DNA of 64,000 nt from Bifidobacterium dentium JCM 1195 = DSM 20436 (lineage in GTDB: Bacteria; Actinomycetota; Actinomycetes; Actinomycetales; Bifidobacteriaceae): NCBI RefSeq assembly GCF_001042595.1, contig NZ_AP012326.1, positions 1,178,001 through 1,242,000 on the forward strand, given 5' to 3'. How positions within the stretch are numbered: position 1 is the stretch's first letter; each line of letters opens with the position of its first letter. Below, piece after piece: positions 34,009 to 44,386 of this stretch. Position numbers and translations under genes: made by a program. Under the pieces are notes generated by a model. That model was not told the DNA's origin. It saw nothing but the letters and a program-made list of their open reading frames with translations, and did not search any database.

Positions 34009-34164
34009 TATTACTCCAAACGACGTTTTCTATAAGGACATACAAACGAAAATGATAACATGGCGCGCGGATAAATCGCCAGCGGGCCTAGGAGTGTCGC
34101 GGCGCACCCTGCCGATACCAGCGGTTAGAATCGTTTGCGTTACGTATTTCAGGAGGAGGATGGC

Positions 34165-36045
34165 GTGGGCCAGCAGCATAATCAGCCCGGTTTCACCGAT
34201 CAGTCGTTGATCCGCAATTTCTGCATCATCGCGCATATCGATCACGGCAAATCGACGGTGGCGGACCGCATTCTGCAGCTCAGCGGCATCGTACCGGAAC
34301 GAGAGATGCGTGACCGCTTCCTCGATCGCATGGATATCGAGCAGGAGCGTGGCATCACCATCAAATCGCAGGCCGTGCGCGTGCCGTGGACCTTTGATGG
34401 CACCGAATACACACTTGGCATGATCGATACTCCGGGCCACGTCGATTTCACCTACGAAGTCTCCCGTGCGCTGGCCGCATGCGAAGGTGCCGTGCTGCTC
34501 GTCGACGCCACGCAGGGCATCGAAGCGCAGACGCTGTCCAATCTGTACATGGCCATCGACCATGATCTGGCCATCATCCCGGTGCTGAACAAAATCGACC
34601 TGCCGAGCGCCGAACCCGACAAACACGCCGAGGAGATCGCCGGCCTGATCGGCTGCGATTCGTCTGACGTGCTACGCGTCTCCGGCAAGACCGGCGAAGG
34701 CGTGGCCGAACTGCTTGATCGCATCGTCACCGATATACCGGCTCCGAAAGGTGAGCCGGATGCTCCCGCCCGCGCGTTGATCTTCGATTCGGTCTATGAC
34801 TCCTACCGAGGCATCGTCACCTATATCCGTATGGTCGACGGCGAACTGCGTTCCCGTGAGAAACTGCACATGATGGGTATCGGCATGACCCATGATCCGA
34901 TAGAAATCGGCGTGATCAGCCCCGACATGATGCCGACCAAGGCACTTGGAGCCGGTGAGGTCGGTTACGTGATCACCGGAGCCAAGGACGTCAGCCAATC
35001 CAAGGTCGGTGACACCATCACCTCCGCCGCGAATCCGGCCACTGAGCCGCTGGAAGGCTATCGCGACCCGCAACCGATGGTCTATGCCGGCCTGTTCCCG
35101 ATCGATAACGCCCAATTCCCGGAATTACGTGAGGCGCTCGACAAGCTCAAACTCAACGACGCGGCCCTCATCTACGAGCCGGAGACTTCCGTGGCCTTGG
35201 GCTTCGGCTTCCGGTGCGGCTTCCTCGGCCTGCTCCACATGGAGATCGTGACCGAACGGTTGAGCCGCGAATTCAATCTCGATCTGATTTCCACCGCCCC
35301 AAACGTGCCGTATGAGGTCACCGCCGAGGACGGTAGCGTGCATCGCGTGACCAATCCGAGTGAATTCCCCGACGGCAAGATCAAGAGGATCGTCGAGCCG
35401 ATGGTCGCCGCCGATATCATCACACCGAAGGACTTCATCGGTGCCGTGATGGATCTGTGTCAGGATCACCGTGGACAGATGGGCACCATGGAATACATTT
35501 CCTCTGACCGTGTGGAGATGCACTACCGCATCCCGCTCGCCGAAATCGTGTTCGACTTCTTCGACCAGTTGAAGAGCCGCACCAAGGGCTATGCTTCGCT
35601 CGACTACCACGAGGACGGCGAGCAGGCCGCCGATCTGGTGAAGGTCGACATTCTCATCCAAGGCGAGAAGGTCGATGCCTTCAGCGCCATCGTGCACCGC
35701 GATAAGGCATATTCCTACGGTGTGATGATGACGAAGAAGCTACGTGAGCTCATTCCGCGCCAACAGTTCGAGATTCCGATCCAAGCGGCCATCGGCTCAC
35801 GCATCATCGCCCGCGAGAACATTCGCGCCCTGCGCAAGGACGTGCTTGCGAAGTGCTATGGCGGCGACATCTCACGCAAGCGCAAACTGTTGGAGAAGCA
35901 GAAGGCCGGCAAGAAGCGCATGAAGATGCTCGGACATGTCGAGGTGCCGCAGGAGGCGTTCATCGCCGCCCTGTCCACCGGCGATGCCGGCAACGACCGT
36001 GACACGAAGGACAAGATCCGCGCCGCCCAGAAGACCGAAGGCTGA
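34165..36045 (+). CDS. lepA: Elongation factor 4 (LepA)
   Basis: 626 residues. LepA is a ribosome-associated GTPase related to EF-G. G1 is AHIDHGKST (about 23-31), then [24 protein letters not shown] and [11 protein letters not shown]. The domain order up to the LepA-specific C-terminal domain ([15 protein letters not shown], then [16 protein letters not shown]) is complete. The start is GTG at 34165 with AGGAGGAGG upstream. hemW overlaps it by one base, an order found in many actinobacteria. Confidence 0.97.
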   Translation: MGQQHNQPGFTDQSLIRNFCIIAHIDHGKSTVADRILQLSGIVPEREMRDRFLDRMDIEQERGITIKSQAVRVPWTFDGTEYTLGMIDTPGHVDFTYEVSRALAACEGAVLLVDATQGIEAQTLSNLYMAIDHDLAIIPVLNKIDLPSAEPDKHAEEIAGLIGCDSSDVLRVSGKTGEGVAELLDRIVTDIPAPKGEPDAPARALIFDSVYDSYRGIVTYIRMVDGELRSREKLHMMGIGMTHDPIEIGVISPDMMPTKALGAGEVGYVITGAKDVSQSKVGDTITSAANPATEPLEGYRDPQPMVYAGLFPIDNAQFPELREALDKLKLNDAALIYEPETSVALGFGFRCGFLGLLHMEIVTERLSREFNLDLISTAPNVPYEVTAEDGSVHRVTNPSEFPDGKIKRIVEPMVAADIITPKDFIGAVMDLCQDHRGQMGTMEYISSDRVEMHYRIPLAEIVFDFFDQLKSRTKGYASLDYHEDGEQAADLVKVDILIQGEKVDAFSAIVHRDKAYSYGVMMTKKLRELIPRQQFEIPIQAAIGSRIIARENIRALRKDVLAKCYGGDISRKRKLLEKQKAGKKRMKMLGHVEVPQEAFIAALSTGDAGNDRDTKDKIRAAQKTEG

Positions 36046-37253
36046 TGTTCGAAGTCTACATTCATGTGCCGTTCTGCATGAGACGTTGCGGATATTGCGA
36101 TTTCAACACGTATACCGCCATTGACATGGGTGCGGGCGCGTCCCGGGGCAACTATGCCAACATGGTGATTCGCGAGATGGCGATCGTGCGTGATTGGCAG
36201 GAACGTCACGGCATCGTCGAACCGCCGGCCGGCACTGTTTTCTTCGGCGGTGGCACGCCGACGATTCTCAAGGCCGCGGATCTGGTGGCCATGCTGGATG
36301 CCGTACGCGAGACATGGGGAATCGCGGACAACGCCGAGATCACCACCGAGGCGAACCCCGATACGGTGAACGCCGATTACGTGCGCGAGCTTGCCGACGG
36401 CGGCTTCAATCGTATTTCCTTCGGCATGCAGTCCGCGGTTCCGCACGTCCTGAAGACGCTTGACCGCACTCACACGCCGGAGAACGTCGAGGCTGGCATC
36501 TCGGCCGCGAATGCGGCCGGCATGCGTTCCAGCGTCGACCTGATCTATGGCGCGCCGGGGGAGAGCCTTGATGATTGGCGTACCTCCGTGAATACGGCCC
36601 TCGATCTGGGAGTCAACCATATTTCCGCATACGCGTTGACCGTGGCTCCGAACACCACCATGGGTCGGCGAATCGCGGCCGGCATGTTGCCGACCCCGGA
36701 CGATGATGACGAGGCCGCCAAATACGAAATCGCCGATGCGCTACTGTCCGCGGCGGGACTTGAATGGTATGAAATCAGCAACTGGGCGCGTCCAGGTTAC
36801 GAATCACGGCATAACCTCGGCTACTGGCGCAACGTCGACTGGGCCGGACTCGGACCCGGGGCGCATTCCCATTACGATGCACCCGCCCTTTTCGAGCGAG
36901 GAACCGCCAGAAGAGGCCAGGCCGATGGAGAGGACAGCGCGACGGCCCTGCGTTCCTGGGACATCGCACATCCGCGCCTGTGGGGTAGCGCCATCAGCGA
37001 GGGCAGGATCCCGTGGGCTGGCAGCGAGAACATCACCGTCGAGGAGAATCTCGAAGAGACCATCATGCTTGGCCTGCGTATTCGAGGGGGCCTTGACATC
37101 GCACGGCTCGGCAATGCCATCGCCGAAACCACATGGCGTGAGCTGGAGCATGACGGCCTGATCACCGTTGAGCATCATCATGCCATCCCCACGCTTCGCG
37201 GGCGCCTGCTCAACGACACCATCATCGCCAAACTGCTGGAATCATTGGACTGA
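36045..37253 (+). CDS. hemW: Radical SAM heme chaperone HemW (coproporphyrinogen oxidase-like)
   Basis: 402 residues. The radical-SAM cysteines are C11, C15 and C18 in VPFCMRRCGYCDF, with glycine motif FFGGGTPTIL and the conserved FGMQSAVPHVLKTLDRTH. This pattern is HemW rather than true HemN. HemW moves heme into target proteins; the downstream lepA-hemW pairing is common even in bacteria without heme synthesis, where its role is unclear. The ATG overlaps the lepA stop (TGATG), so translation is coupled. Confidence 0.93.
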   Translation: MFEVYIHVPFCMRRCGYCDFNTYTAIDMGAGASRGNYANMVIREMAIVRDWQERHGIVEPPAGTVFFGGGTPTILKAADLVAMLDAVRETWGIADNAEITTEANPDTVNADYVRELADGGFNRISFGMQSAVPHVLKTLDRTHTPENVEAGISAANAAGMRSSVDLIYGAPGESLDDWRTSVNTALDLGVNHISAYALTVAPNTTMGRRIAAGMLPTPDDDDEAAKYEIADALLSAAGLEWYEISNWARPGYESRHNLGYWRNVDWAGLGPGAHSHYDAPALFERGTARRGQADGEDSATALRSWDIAHPRLWGSAISEGRIPWAGSENITVEENLEETIMLGLRIRGGLDIARLGNAIAETTWRELEHDGLITVEHHHAIPTLRGRLLNDTIIAKLLESLD

Positions 37254-37317
37254 CGATATTGCATAACGGCGATGCGAGGTCGTTTTCGCATGCTTGGCGA
37301 GAATCATTACGTGGGTA

Positions 37318-37346
37318 TTGACAATGCCGTCGATTCGTTATATGGA
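37318..37346 (+). promoter_or_regulatory. gltB promoter candidate
   Basis: A perfect -35 TTGACA at 37318-37323, a 17-bp spacer, and TATGGA as a weak -10 at 37341-37346. This gives an untranslated leader of about 90 bases before the GTG at 37444. Confidence 0.6.
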
Positions 37347-37443
37347 CACCTGAAACGCTATCGACATGGGGGCGCGGTATTCTAAACCACGCATTAAAGA
37401 ACCGCAAGACTTTTCTTGCCCAAAAACATTGAAGGTGGTTTCG

Positions 37444-40400
37444 GTGACTTTCCACGCCCCGTTAGATCTGACGATCCATGATTCCCAAGGTATGTATGAT
37501 CCCGGCGCCGAGCACGACGCCTGCGGCGTGGGTATGGTCACCACCCTCAACAAACGACCGGAGCGCAAGATCGTTGACGACGCCATCGAAGTGCTTGTCA
37601 ACCTGAACCATCGTGGTGCGGTCGGCGCCGAAGAGAATACCGGTGATGGCGCGGGCATCCTCATGAGCATGCCCGACGAGTTCATGCGTGCCACCGTAGG
37701 TGTGGAACTGCCTGAGGAAGGCCACTATGCAGCCGGCATCGCATTCCTCGACCGTGACATCGCCACCTCCGGTCAGCAGGAGCAGGCCATCGCCCGAATC
37801 GTGCGTGAAGAGGGTCTCGAAGTACTCGCATGGCGCATCGTGCCAACCAACCCGGACGGACTCGGCCTGCAGGCTCTTGCCAGCATGCCGGCGTTCAAGA
37901 CCCTCGTTGTGGCCGATCCGGACAATCAGCTCGCCGGCATCGAATTGGATCGCAGGACCTTCCGCATCCGCAAACGCGTGGAGCACGAGGTTGGCATCTA
38001 CTTCGCGTCCCTGTCCGCGCGCACCATCACCTACAAGGGCATGCTGACCACCATGCAGCTCAAGCCCTTCTTCCTGGATCTGTCCGATGAGCGCATGAAG
38101 GCCAAAATCGCCATCGTGCACTCCCGCTTCTCCACGAACACGTTCCCGAGTTGGCCGCTGGCCCAGCCATTTCGTCAGCTGGCCCACAATGGCGAGATCA
38201 ACACCATCCAGGGCAATCGCAACTGGTTGTCCGCCCGTGAAGGCCGACTGAGCTCCGAACTGCTCGGTGAGTTCAAGCCGCTGCTGCCGATCGCCACCCC
38301 GGGCTATTCCGATTCCGGTACCTTCGACGAGTGCCTTGAGCTGCTGCATCTCGCCGGCCGCTCCATGCCCCATGCCATCTCCATGATGCTGCCGCCGGCA
38401 TGGGAGAAGAACGATCAGCTCGACCCGGATGTCAAGGCGTTCTACGAGTACAACAACACGTTGATCGAGCCGTGGGACGGTCCGGCGCATATCATCTTCA
38501 CCGATGGCACCCAGGTCGGTGCGTTGCTCGACCGTAACGGCTTCCGACCGGGCCGTTGGCAGCTCACCGATGACGGCTACATCGTGCTCGCCTCCGAAAC
38601 CGGCGTGCTGCCGGAGGTGGCTGAGGAGCATATCGTGTCCAAAGGCCGCCTCGAGCCGGGCAAGATGTTCCTCGTCGACACCAATGAAGGCCGTATCATT
38701 CCGGACGAGGAGATCAAGAAGGCTCTCGCTTCCCAGCACCCGTACCGTCAATGGGTGGAAGGCAACTCCGTCGAAATGAGCGAACTTCCCAAGCGCGAGC
38801 ACGTCAACCACTCCGGTCAGTCCGTGCAACGTCGACAGCGCGCCTTCGGCTACACCGAGGAGGACCTGAAGCTCCTGCTTGCCCCGATGGCCAACACCGG
38901 CAAGGAACCTCTGGGTTCCATGGGCAACGACGCGCCTATGGCCGCGCTGTCCAACCGCAGTCGCATGCTGTTCGACTACTTCACCCAGAAGTTCGCACAG
39001 GTCACCAATCCGCCGCTCGATTGGGAACGCGAAAAGATCGTGACTTGCCTTGAATCCGCCATCGGTCCGGAACCGAACCTGCTGGCCGATTCCGAATTGC
39101 ACGCCAAGAAGATTCTCATTCCGCTCCCGGTGCTTAACTCCGACGAGATGGCGCAGCTCAAGCGCCTCGACCGAGCCAAGTTGCTCGGCGGCTATTACAA
39201 GCCGTTCATCGTCAAGGGTCTCTATCAGGTCGCCGGTGGCGGCAAGGCGCTGAAGGAACGTCTGAACGAGATTTTCGAGGAAATCGACAAAGCCATCGAA
39301 AACGGCTCCAACTTCCTAGTGCTTTCCGACCGCGATTCCAACTACGCATGGGGTCCGATTCCGTCGTTGCTGCTCACCTCAGCGGTACAGCACCACCTGC
39401 TGCGCCGTCATACCCGCACGCAGATCTCCATGGTGGTCGAAGCCGGCGATGTGCGCGAAATCCATCATGTCGCGTTGCTGATCGCCTATGGCGCGGCGGC
39501 AGTGAACCCGTATCTGGCCTTCGAATCCGTTGAGGATCTGGCTCGCAAGGGCTACCTCAAGGTGGACGCCGAAACCGCCGTGAAGAACCTGACCGGCGCG
39601 CTATCCACCGGCGTACTCAAGATCATGGCCAAGATGGGCGTCTCCACCATCATGAGCTATCGTGGCGCCCAGCTGTTCGAAGCCATTGGTCTGAACAAGG
39701 ATGTCATCGACGAGTATTTCGCCGGGACCACCTCCCGCGTGGGTGGCGTCGGCCTCGACGAACTCGCCGAAGAAGTGGCCATTCGCCACCGCGTGGCCTA
39801 CCCGACCCAGTGGACTGCGCGCCCGCATCGTAATCTGCGTACCGGCGGCGAATACAAGTGGCGCCGCACCGGTGAGGATCACCTCAATGATCCGGAGGCC
39901 ATCTTCCTGCTGCAGCAGTCGACCCAGCGTGGCGATTACGAAATGTTCAGGAAGTACTCGAACCACATCAACGACACCTCCAACCGTCTGATGACGCTAC
40001 GAGGCCTGATGAAGTTCAAGTCCGACCGCAAGCCGATTGACATCTCCGAAGTCGAGCCGGCCAGCGAGATCGTCAAGCGTTTCTCCACGGGTGCCATGAG
40101 CTATGGCTCCATCTCCCAGGAGGCGCACGAAACCCTCGCCATCGCCATGAACACCATCGGTGCGCGTTCCAACTCCGGTGAGGGCGGCGAATCCGAGGAC
40201 CGTATCAACGACCCGTTGCGCTACAGCAAGATCAAGCAGATCGCCTCGGCTCGCTTCGGCGTGACCAGCGACTATCTCGTGCATGCCACCGACCTGCAGA
40301 TCAAGCTCGCCCAAGGCGCCAAGCCGGGCGAAGGCGGCCACCTGCCAGGTGCCAAGGTTCCGCCGTGGATCGCCAAGGTGCGTCATGCCACCCCAGGCGT

Positions 40401-42015
40401 GGAACTCATTTCCCCGCCGCCGCATCACGACATCTATTCCATCGAGGATCTGAAGCAGCTGATCAACGATGCGAAGATGGCCAATCCGAAGGCCCGCATT
40501 CACGTCAAGCTTGTCTCCGAGTTCGGTGTCGGCACCATTGCCGCAGGTGTGGCCAAGTGCCATGCCGACGTGGTACTGATCTCCGGCTATGACGGCGGTA
40601 CCGGTGCGGCTCCGCTCAACGCCATCAAGCATGCCGGCACTCCGTGGGAGATCGGCCTGTCCGAAACCCAGCAGACGCTGGTACTGAACGGCTTGCGTTC
40701 CCGCATCACCGTGCAGTGCGACGGCGAGCTCAAGACCGGCCGCGACGTCATGATCGCAGCTTTGCTCGGCGCCGAGGAATTCGGTTTCGCCACGGCTGCG
40801 CTGATCGTCGAAGGCTGCGTCATGATGCGCGCCTGCCAGAAGAACACCTGCCCGCAGGGCATCGCAACGCAGGATCCGGAACTGCGCGCCCGCTTCAGAG
40901 GCAAGCCGGAGCATGTCGTCAACTTCTTCATGTTCATTGCCGAAGAGGTGCGCGAACTGCTCGCCCAACTTGGCTTCCGTACGCTGGAGGAGGCGGTCGG
41001 CCACGTCGAATGCCTTGATCAGAACGAAGCCATCAGGCGATGGAAGTCCGACGGCATCAATCTGAGCAATGTGCTCATGCAGCCGGGCCCGATTCCGGGA
41101 ACCATCCTGCACAAGACCATCGATCAGAACCACGAGCTCGATAAGGCACTCGACAACAAGCTCATCGAACTTGCCCAACCGGCCTTCGACAAGAAAGAGC
41201 CAGTGCGCATTGAAATGCCGATTCGCAACGTGTACCGTACGCTTGGCACCATGGTCGGTTACGAGATCACCAAGCGCTATGGTGAGGAGGGCCTGCCGGA
41301 TGACACCATCGACATGACGTTCCACGGCGCCGGCGGACAGTCCATCGGCGCGTTCATCCCGCGTGGCGAGACCATTCGTGTGTACGGCGAAGTCAATGAT
41401 TACGCCGGCAAGGGTCTGTCCGGCGGCCGCATGGTGGTTCGCGCGGAATCGAATGTCTCATTCGACCCGCATGAGAACGTGATCGCAGGCAACGTCACCG
41501 GCTTCGGTGCGACCTCCGGACAGATGTTCGTGGCCGGACGCGCCGGCGAACGCTTCGGCGTACGTAACGGCGGCGCCACCTTCGTGGTGGAGGGCGTGGG
41601 CGACCACGGCTGCGAATACATGACCGGCGGCACGGTCGTCATCCTTGGCTCCACCGGCCGTAACCTCGGCGCAGGTTTCTCCGGTGGCAACGTGTACGTG
41701 CTCGATCTCGACATGAAGCAGGTCAATCCGGCGGCCGCCACCAATAGCGCGCTGCTGTTTGAGCCGCTCGACGCCGAAGCGAATGAACTGGTGCACGGTC
41801 TTGTCAAGCAGCATGCCGAGGAGACCGGCTCCGCCTTCGCGGAAGGCCTCCTCGCCGACTGGGAGAACAGCGCCAAGCGGTTCACCCACATCGTTCCGAA
41901 GCACTTCCTTGCCATGCAGAAGGCGATGAAGAACGCCGAGGAGAACAACATCGATTTCAATACGCCCGGCGTCTGGGAACAGGTGTACGAGCAGGTTATG
42001 GAAGGAGCGCGCTGA
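37444..42015 (+). CDS. gltB: Glutamate synthase, large subunit
   Basis: 1523 residues. GltB forms glutamate from 2-oxoglutarate and glutamine. After a 26-residue propeptide the glutaminase nucleophile C27 appears in DACGVGM. The class II amidotransferase domain runs to about 430, then a central domain, then the FMN/2-oxoglutarate barrel (about 800-1200) with the 3Fe-4S cysteines in CMMRACQKNTCPQG near 1124-1137, and the C-terminal beta-helix with repeats such as GGRMVVRAE. GTG at 37444 has GAAGGTGG five bases upstream and places the cysteine at the usual distance; a longer frame to 37366 is less likely. gltD follows by one base. Confidence 0.95.
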   Translation: MTFHAPLDLTIHDSQGMYDPGAEHDACGVGMVTTLNKRPERKIVDDAIEVLVNLNHRGAVGAEENTGDGAGILMSMPDEFMRATVGVELPEEGHYAAGIAFLDRDIATSGQQEQAIARIVREEGLEVLAWRIVPTNPDGLGLQALASMPAFKTLVVADPDNQLAGIELDRRTFRIRKRVEHEVGIYFASLSARTITYKGMLTTMQLKPFFLDLSDERMKAKIAIVHSRFSTNTFPSWPLAQPFRQLAHNGEINTIQGNRNWLSAREGRLSSELLGEFKPLLPIATPGYSDSGTFDECLELLHLAGRSMPHAISMMLPPAWEKNDQLDPDVKAFYEYNNTLIEPWDGPAHIIFTDGTQVGALLDRNGFRPGRWQLTDDGYIVLASETGVLPEVAEEHIVSKGRLEPGKMFLVDTNEGRIIPDEEIKKALASQHPYRQWVEGNSVEMSELPKREHVNHSGQSVQRRQRAFGYTEEDLKLLLAPMANTGKEPLGSMGNDAPMAALSNRSRMLFDYFTQKFAQVTNPPLDWEREKIVTCLESAIGPEPNLLADSELHAKKILIPLPVLNSDEMAQLKRLDRAKLLGGYYKPFIVKGLYQVAGGGKALKERLNEIFEEIDKAIENGSNFLVLSDRDSNYAWGPIPSLLLTSAVQHHLLRRHTRTQISMVVEAGDVREIHHVALLIAYGAAAVNPYLAFESVEDLARKGYLKVDAETAVKNLTGALSTGVLKIMAKMGVSTIMSYRGAQLFEAIGLNKDVIDEYFAGTTSRVGGVGLDELAEEVAIRHRVAYPTQWTARPHRNLRTGGEYKWRRTGEDHLNDPEAIFLLQQSTQRGDYEMFRKYSNHINDTSNRLMTLRGLMKFKSDRKPIDISEVEPASEIVKRFSTGAMSYGSISQEAHETLAIAMNTIGARSNSGEGGESEDRINDPLRYSKIKQIASARFGVTSDYLVHATDLQIKLAQGAKPGEGGHLPGAKVPPWIAKVRHATPGVELISPPPHHDIYSIEDLKQLINDAKMANPKARIHVKLVSEFGVGTIAAGVAKCHADVVLISGYDGGTGAAPLNAIKHAGTPWEIGLSETQQTLVLNGLRSRITVQCDGELKTGRDVMIAALLGAEEFGFATAALIVEGCVMMRACQKNTCPQGIATQDPELRARFRGKPEHVVNFFMFIAEEVRELLAQLGFRTLEEAVGHVECLDQNEAIRRWKSDGINLSNVLMQPGPIPGTILHKTIDQNHELDKALDNKLIELAQPAFDKKEPVRIEMPIRNVYRTLGTMVGYEITKRYGEEGLPDDTIDMTFHGAGGQSIGAFIPRGETIRVYGEVNDYAGKGLSGGRMVVRAESNVSFDPHENVIAGNVTGFGATSGQMFVAGRAGERFGVRNGGATFVVEGVGDHGCEYMTGGTVVILGSTGRNLGAGFSGGNVYVLDLDMKQVNPAAATNSALLFEPLDAEANELVHGLVKQHAEETGSAFAEGLLADWENSAKRFTHIVPKHFLAMQKAMKNAEENNIDFNTPGVWEQVYEQVMEGAR

Positions 42016-42016
42016 C

Positions 42017-43564
42017 ATGGGAGATCCTCGTGGATTCCTGAAGGTCCGTACCCGTCGCGAACTAGCCGAACGCCCCATTGAGGAGCGCATCAAGGACTGG
42101 TTCGACGTCCACGCCGAATCCGGCCTGCAGCCGTGGACCACCGAACAGGCGGCCCGCTGCATGGACTGTGGCACTCCGTTCTGCATGAGCGGCTGCCCGC
42201 TCGGCAACATCATCCCCGAATTCAATGATCTGGTGCGTCAGGAGAAGTGGGAGGACGCATACAATCGTCTGTCCGAAACCAACAACTTCCCGGAAGTCAC
42301 CGGCCGCATCTGCCCGGCTCTGTGCGAAGCCGCCTGCGTGCTCGGTATCCACCAACCGGCCACGATGATCAGGAACGACGAATGCACGATCATCGACCAA
42401 GCGTGGGATCTGGACTATGTCAGGCCCCTGCCCCCGCAGCGACTGACCGACCAGACCGTTGCCGTGGTTGGTTCCGGCCCATCCGGCCTTGCATGCGCGC
42501 AACAGTTGACCCGCGCCGGCCATACCGTGGTCGTGTATGAACGTGATGACGCCATCGGTGGTCTGATGCGTTACGGCATTCCGAACTTCAAGCTCGACAA
42601 GCGACTCATTGACCGTCGTGTGGAGCAGATGGAGGCCGAAGGCACCGTGTTCCGCACCGGCGTGGAGATCGGCAAGGACATCTCCTGGGATGATCTGCGT
42701 TCCCGTTACGACGCCGTGGTGGTGGCCATCGGCTCCACCGTGCCACGCGATATGAAAATTCCCGGCCGCGAACTCAAGGGCATCCATTTCGCCATGGAAT
42801 TCCTGCCCGACGCCACCCGTCGCGTGTACGGCGTCAAACCGGTCAACGACATCACCGCCGAAGGCAAGCACGTGGTGATCATCGGCGGCGGCGACACCGG
42901 TTCCGACTGCCTGGGCACTTCCATCCGCCAGGGCGCAAAGGACGTCACCGTGCTGCAGATTATGCCGCAGGAGCCGACCGAACGTCCGGGCAACCAGCCG
43001 TGGCCCACCTTCGCGCGTCTGTACCAGAAGACCACTTCCATGGATGAAGGTTTCGAGACCCAGCGTGCCGAATACGTTTACAGCACCGATTCGGTGAATT
43101 TCGTCGGTACTGAGGAGGAACAGGCCAAGGTCAAGGTGGAGGACGCCACCGCCACCGAAGGTTTCGTGGCGGACGAGAACGGCCACGTGACCGGTTTGAA
43201 GGTCGTGAACGTCGCACCGGGCGAAAATGGTCCATTTACCCGTCAGCCGGGTACCGAACGCGTGATTCCGGCTGACTTGGTGCTTATCTCCGTGGGCTTC
43301 CTGCATCCGGATACCACCACGTTGGTGGACCAGTTGCCGGTCGACCTCGATGGCCGCGGCAACGTGGCGCGTAACGACAAGTTCGCCACCTCCCAGGACG
43401 GCGTCTTTGCCTGCGGTGACGCCGGTCGTGGCCAGAGCCTCGTGGTGTGGGCCATTTCCGAGGGCCGTTCCTGCGCGGCCGCCGTGGATGAGTACCTCAC
43501 CGGATCCACCGAGCTGCCGGCTCCGATCGTCGCATCCAAGCGACCGATGATGCTTCCGCGCTGA
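42017..43564 (+). CDS. gltD: Glutamate synthase, small subunit
   Basis: 515 residues. GltD passes electrons from NADPH through FAD and iron-sulfur clusters to GltB. The cysteines lie in CMDCGTPFCMSGCPLGN (about 49-65) and CPALCEAACVLG (about 98-110). The FAD loop is GSGPSGLACAQQL (about 155) and the NADPH loop is GGGDTGSDCLGTS (about 293). The chain ends in the FAD contact CGDAGRGQSLVVWAISEGR. It starts one base after gltB. A G-T tolerant terminator follows. Confidence 0.95.
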   Translation: MGDPRGFLKVRTRRELAERPIEERIKDWFDVHAESGLQPWTTEQAARCMDCGTPFCMSGCPLGNIIPEFNDLVRQEKWEDAYNRLSETNNFPEVTGRICPALCEAACVLGIHQPATMIRNDECTIIDQAWDLDYVRPLPPQRLTDQTVAVVGSGPSGLACAQQLTRAGHTVVVYERDDAIGGLMRYGIPNFKLDKRLIDRRVEQMEAEGTVFRTGVEIGKDISWDDLRSRYDAVVVAIGSTVPRDMKIPGRELKGIHFAMEFLPDATRRVYGVKPVNDITAEGKHVVIIGGGDTGSDCLGTSIRQGAKDVTVLQIMPQEPTERPGNQPWPTFARLYQKTTSMDEGFETQRAEYVYSTDSVNFVGTEEEQAKVKVEDATATEGFVADENGHVTGLKVVNVAPGENGPFTRQPGTERVIPADLVLISVGFLHPDTTTLVDQLPVDLDGRGNVARNDKFATSQDGVFACGDAGRGQSLVVWAISEGRSCAAAVDEYLTGSTELPAPIVASKRPMMLPR

Positions 43565-43602
43565 GTGACAGCACGGTAGAAGACGAACGTAATCGCACGT
43601 GA

Positions 43603-43636
43603 GACGGCCTTTTCCGAATCAACGGGAAGGGCCGTC
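43603..43636 (+). terminator. gltBD terminator
   Basis: GACGGCCTTTTCCG (43603-43616) pairs with CGGGAAGGGCCGTC (43623-43636), with G-T pairs, over a six-base loop; TT follows. Confidence 0.78.
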
Positions 43637-43768
43637 TTGCCGTATCCGACTCCGAGCCGTTCAACATCGACCATTTCAATATCGACCATATGACGTGCTG
43701 CGTTCATGAAAAAGCGGCGGGCGTGCGGTAGAGTGGCATGCAGCAACACGTAACAAAGGAGTGCTTCA

Positions 43769-44230
43769 ATGCCAAACCGTGCAGAACGTCGAGCCCAAGC
43801 CAAGCAGAATCGCAGGGGAGTGCCGCAACAGTATGACCAGACCCATGGCCGCGCACGTTCCGGAATGATTGACGAATACCAACTGCAGGAGAAGTCCCGT
43901 AGGTTGCAGGAGGGCACAGACGGGCCGTGGAAGCCGACCGGTGGCACGGTCGAAGTGACCGAAAACCTGCTGACGACCAACCCGGACTATACGAATCCGA
44001 AGATGTTCAAGGCTCCGCATTCCACCCGCCAGTGGTTCCGTGTGGCCAGCTGGGTGCTGATCGCGCTGTCGGCCATCGCCTTTTTCGTGATCATGTGGCT
44101 GCCGCAGCATCCGATGTGGCTCATCGCCACGGTTTCCGCGGTCTTCGCGGTAGGTGTGATCAGCCTGTTCTTCACTGCGGGCAATCCGCGGCACAATCCG
44201 AACCTTGATCAGAACGGGACCGCCGTCTGA
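43769..44230 (+). CDS. Small bifidobacterial membrane protein of unknown function
   Basis: 153 residues. The first 30 are very basic and start PNRAERRAQAKQNRRG, followed by a polar stretch rich in T, N and P. Two hydrophobic helices lie at about 92-112 and 117-137, then a short polar tail. No known domain is recognised; the layout resembles conserved actinobacterial two-helix proteins of unknown role. AAAGGAG lies seven bases before the ATG, and both codon use and the ribosome site look like a real gene. It is alone between the gltD and glgA units. Confidence 0.75.
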   Translation: MPNRAERRAQAKQNRRGVPQQYDQTHGRARSGMIDEYQLQEKSRRLQEGTDGPWKPTGGTVEVTENLLTTNPDYTNPKMFKAPHSTRQWFRVASWVLIALSAIAFFVIMWLPQHPMWLIATVSAVFAVGVISLFFTAGNPRHNPNLDQNGTAV

Positions 44231-44280
44231 TGCGGAGTCGTTGCAGACGTCTCTGAACATTTGCAGATGATATTGAATAC

Positions 44281-44321
44281 AACGCACGATTGTCATGACA
44301 CGAATGCAACAATCGTGCGTT
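44281..44321 (+). terminator. Stem-loop before glgA
   Basis: A perfect 13-bp stem (44281-44293 with 44309-44321) with a 15-base loop. It probably ends the small membrane protein unit; only TTC follows. Confidence 0.75.
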
Positions 44322-44386
44322 TCGCATTGTCTTGGCCTAAAGTGGAACACGGAACGACTATCTGACTCGAAGAGGAGAGTGCAGTT

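Noticed and set aside
39997..41325. 442-codon minus-strand frame inside gltB
   Set aside because: Shadow of a fully conserved gltB; no start signal.
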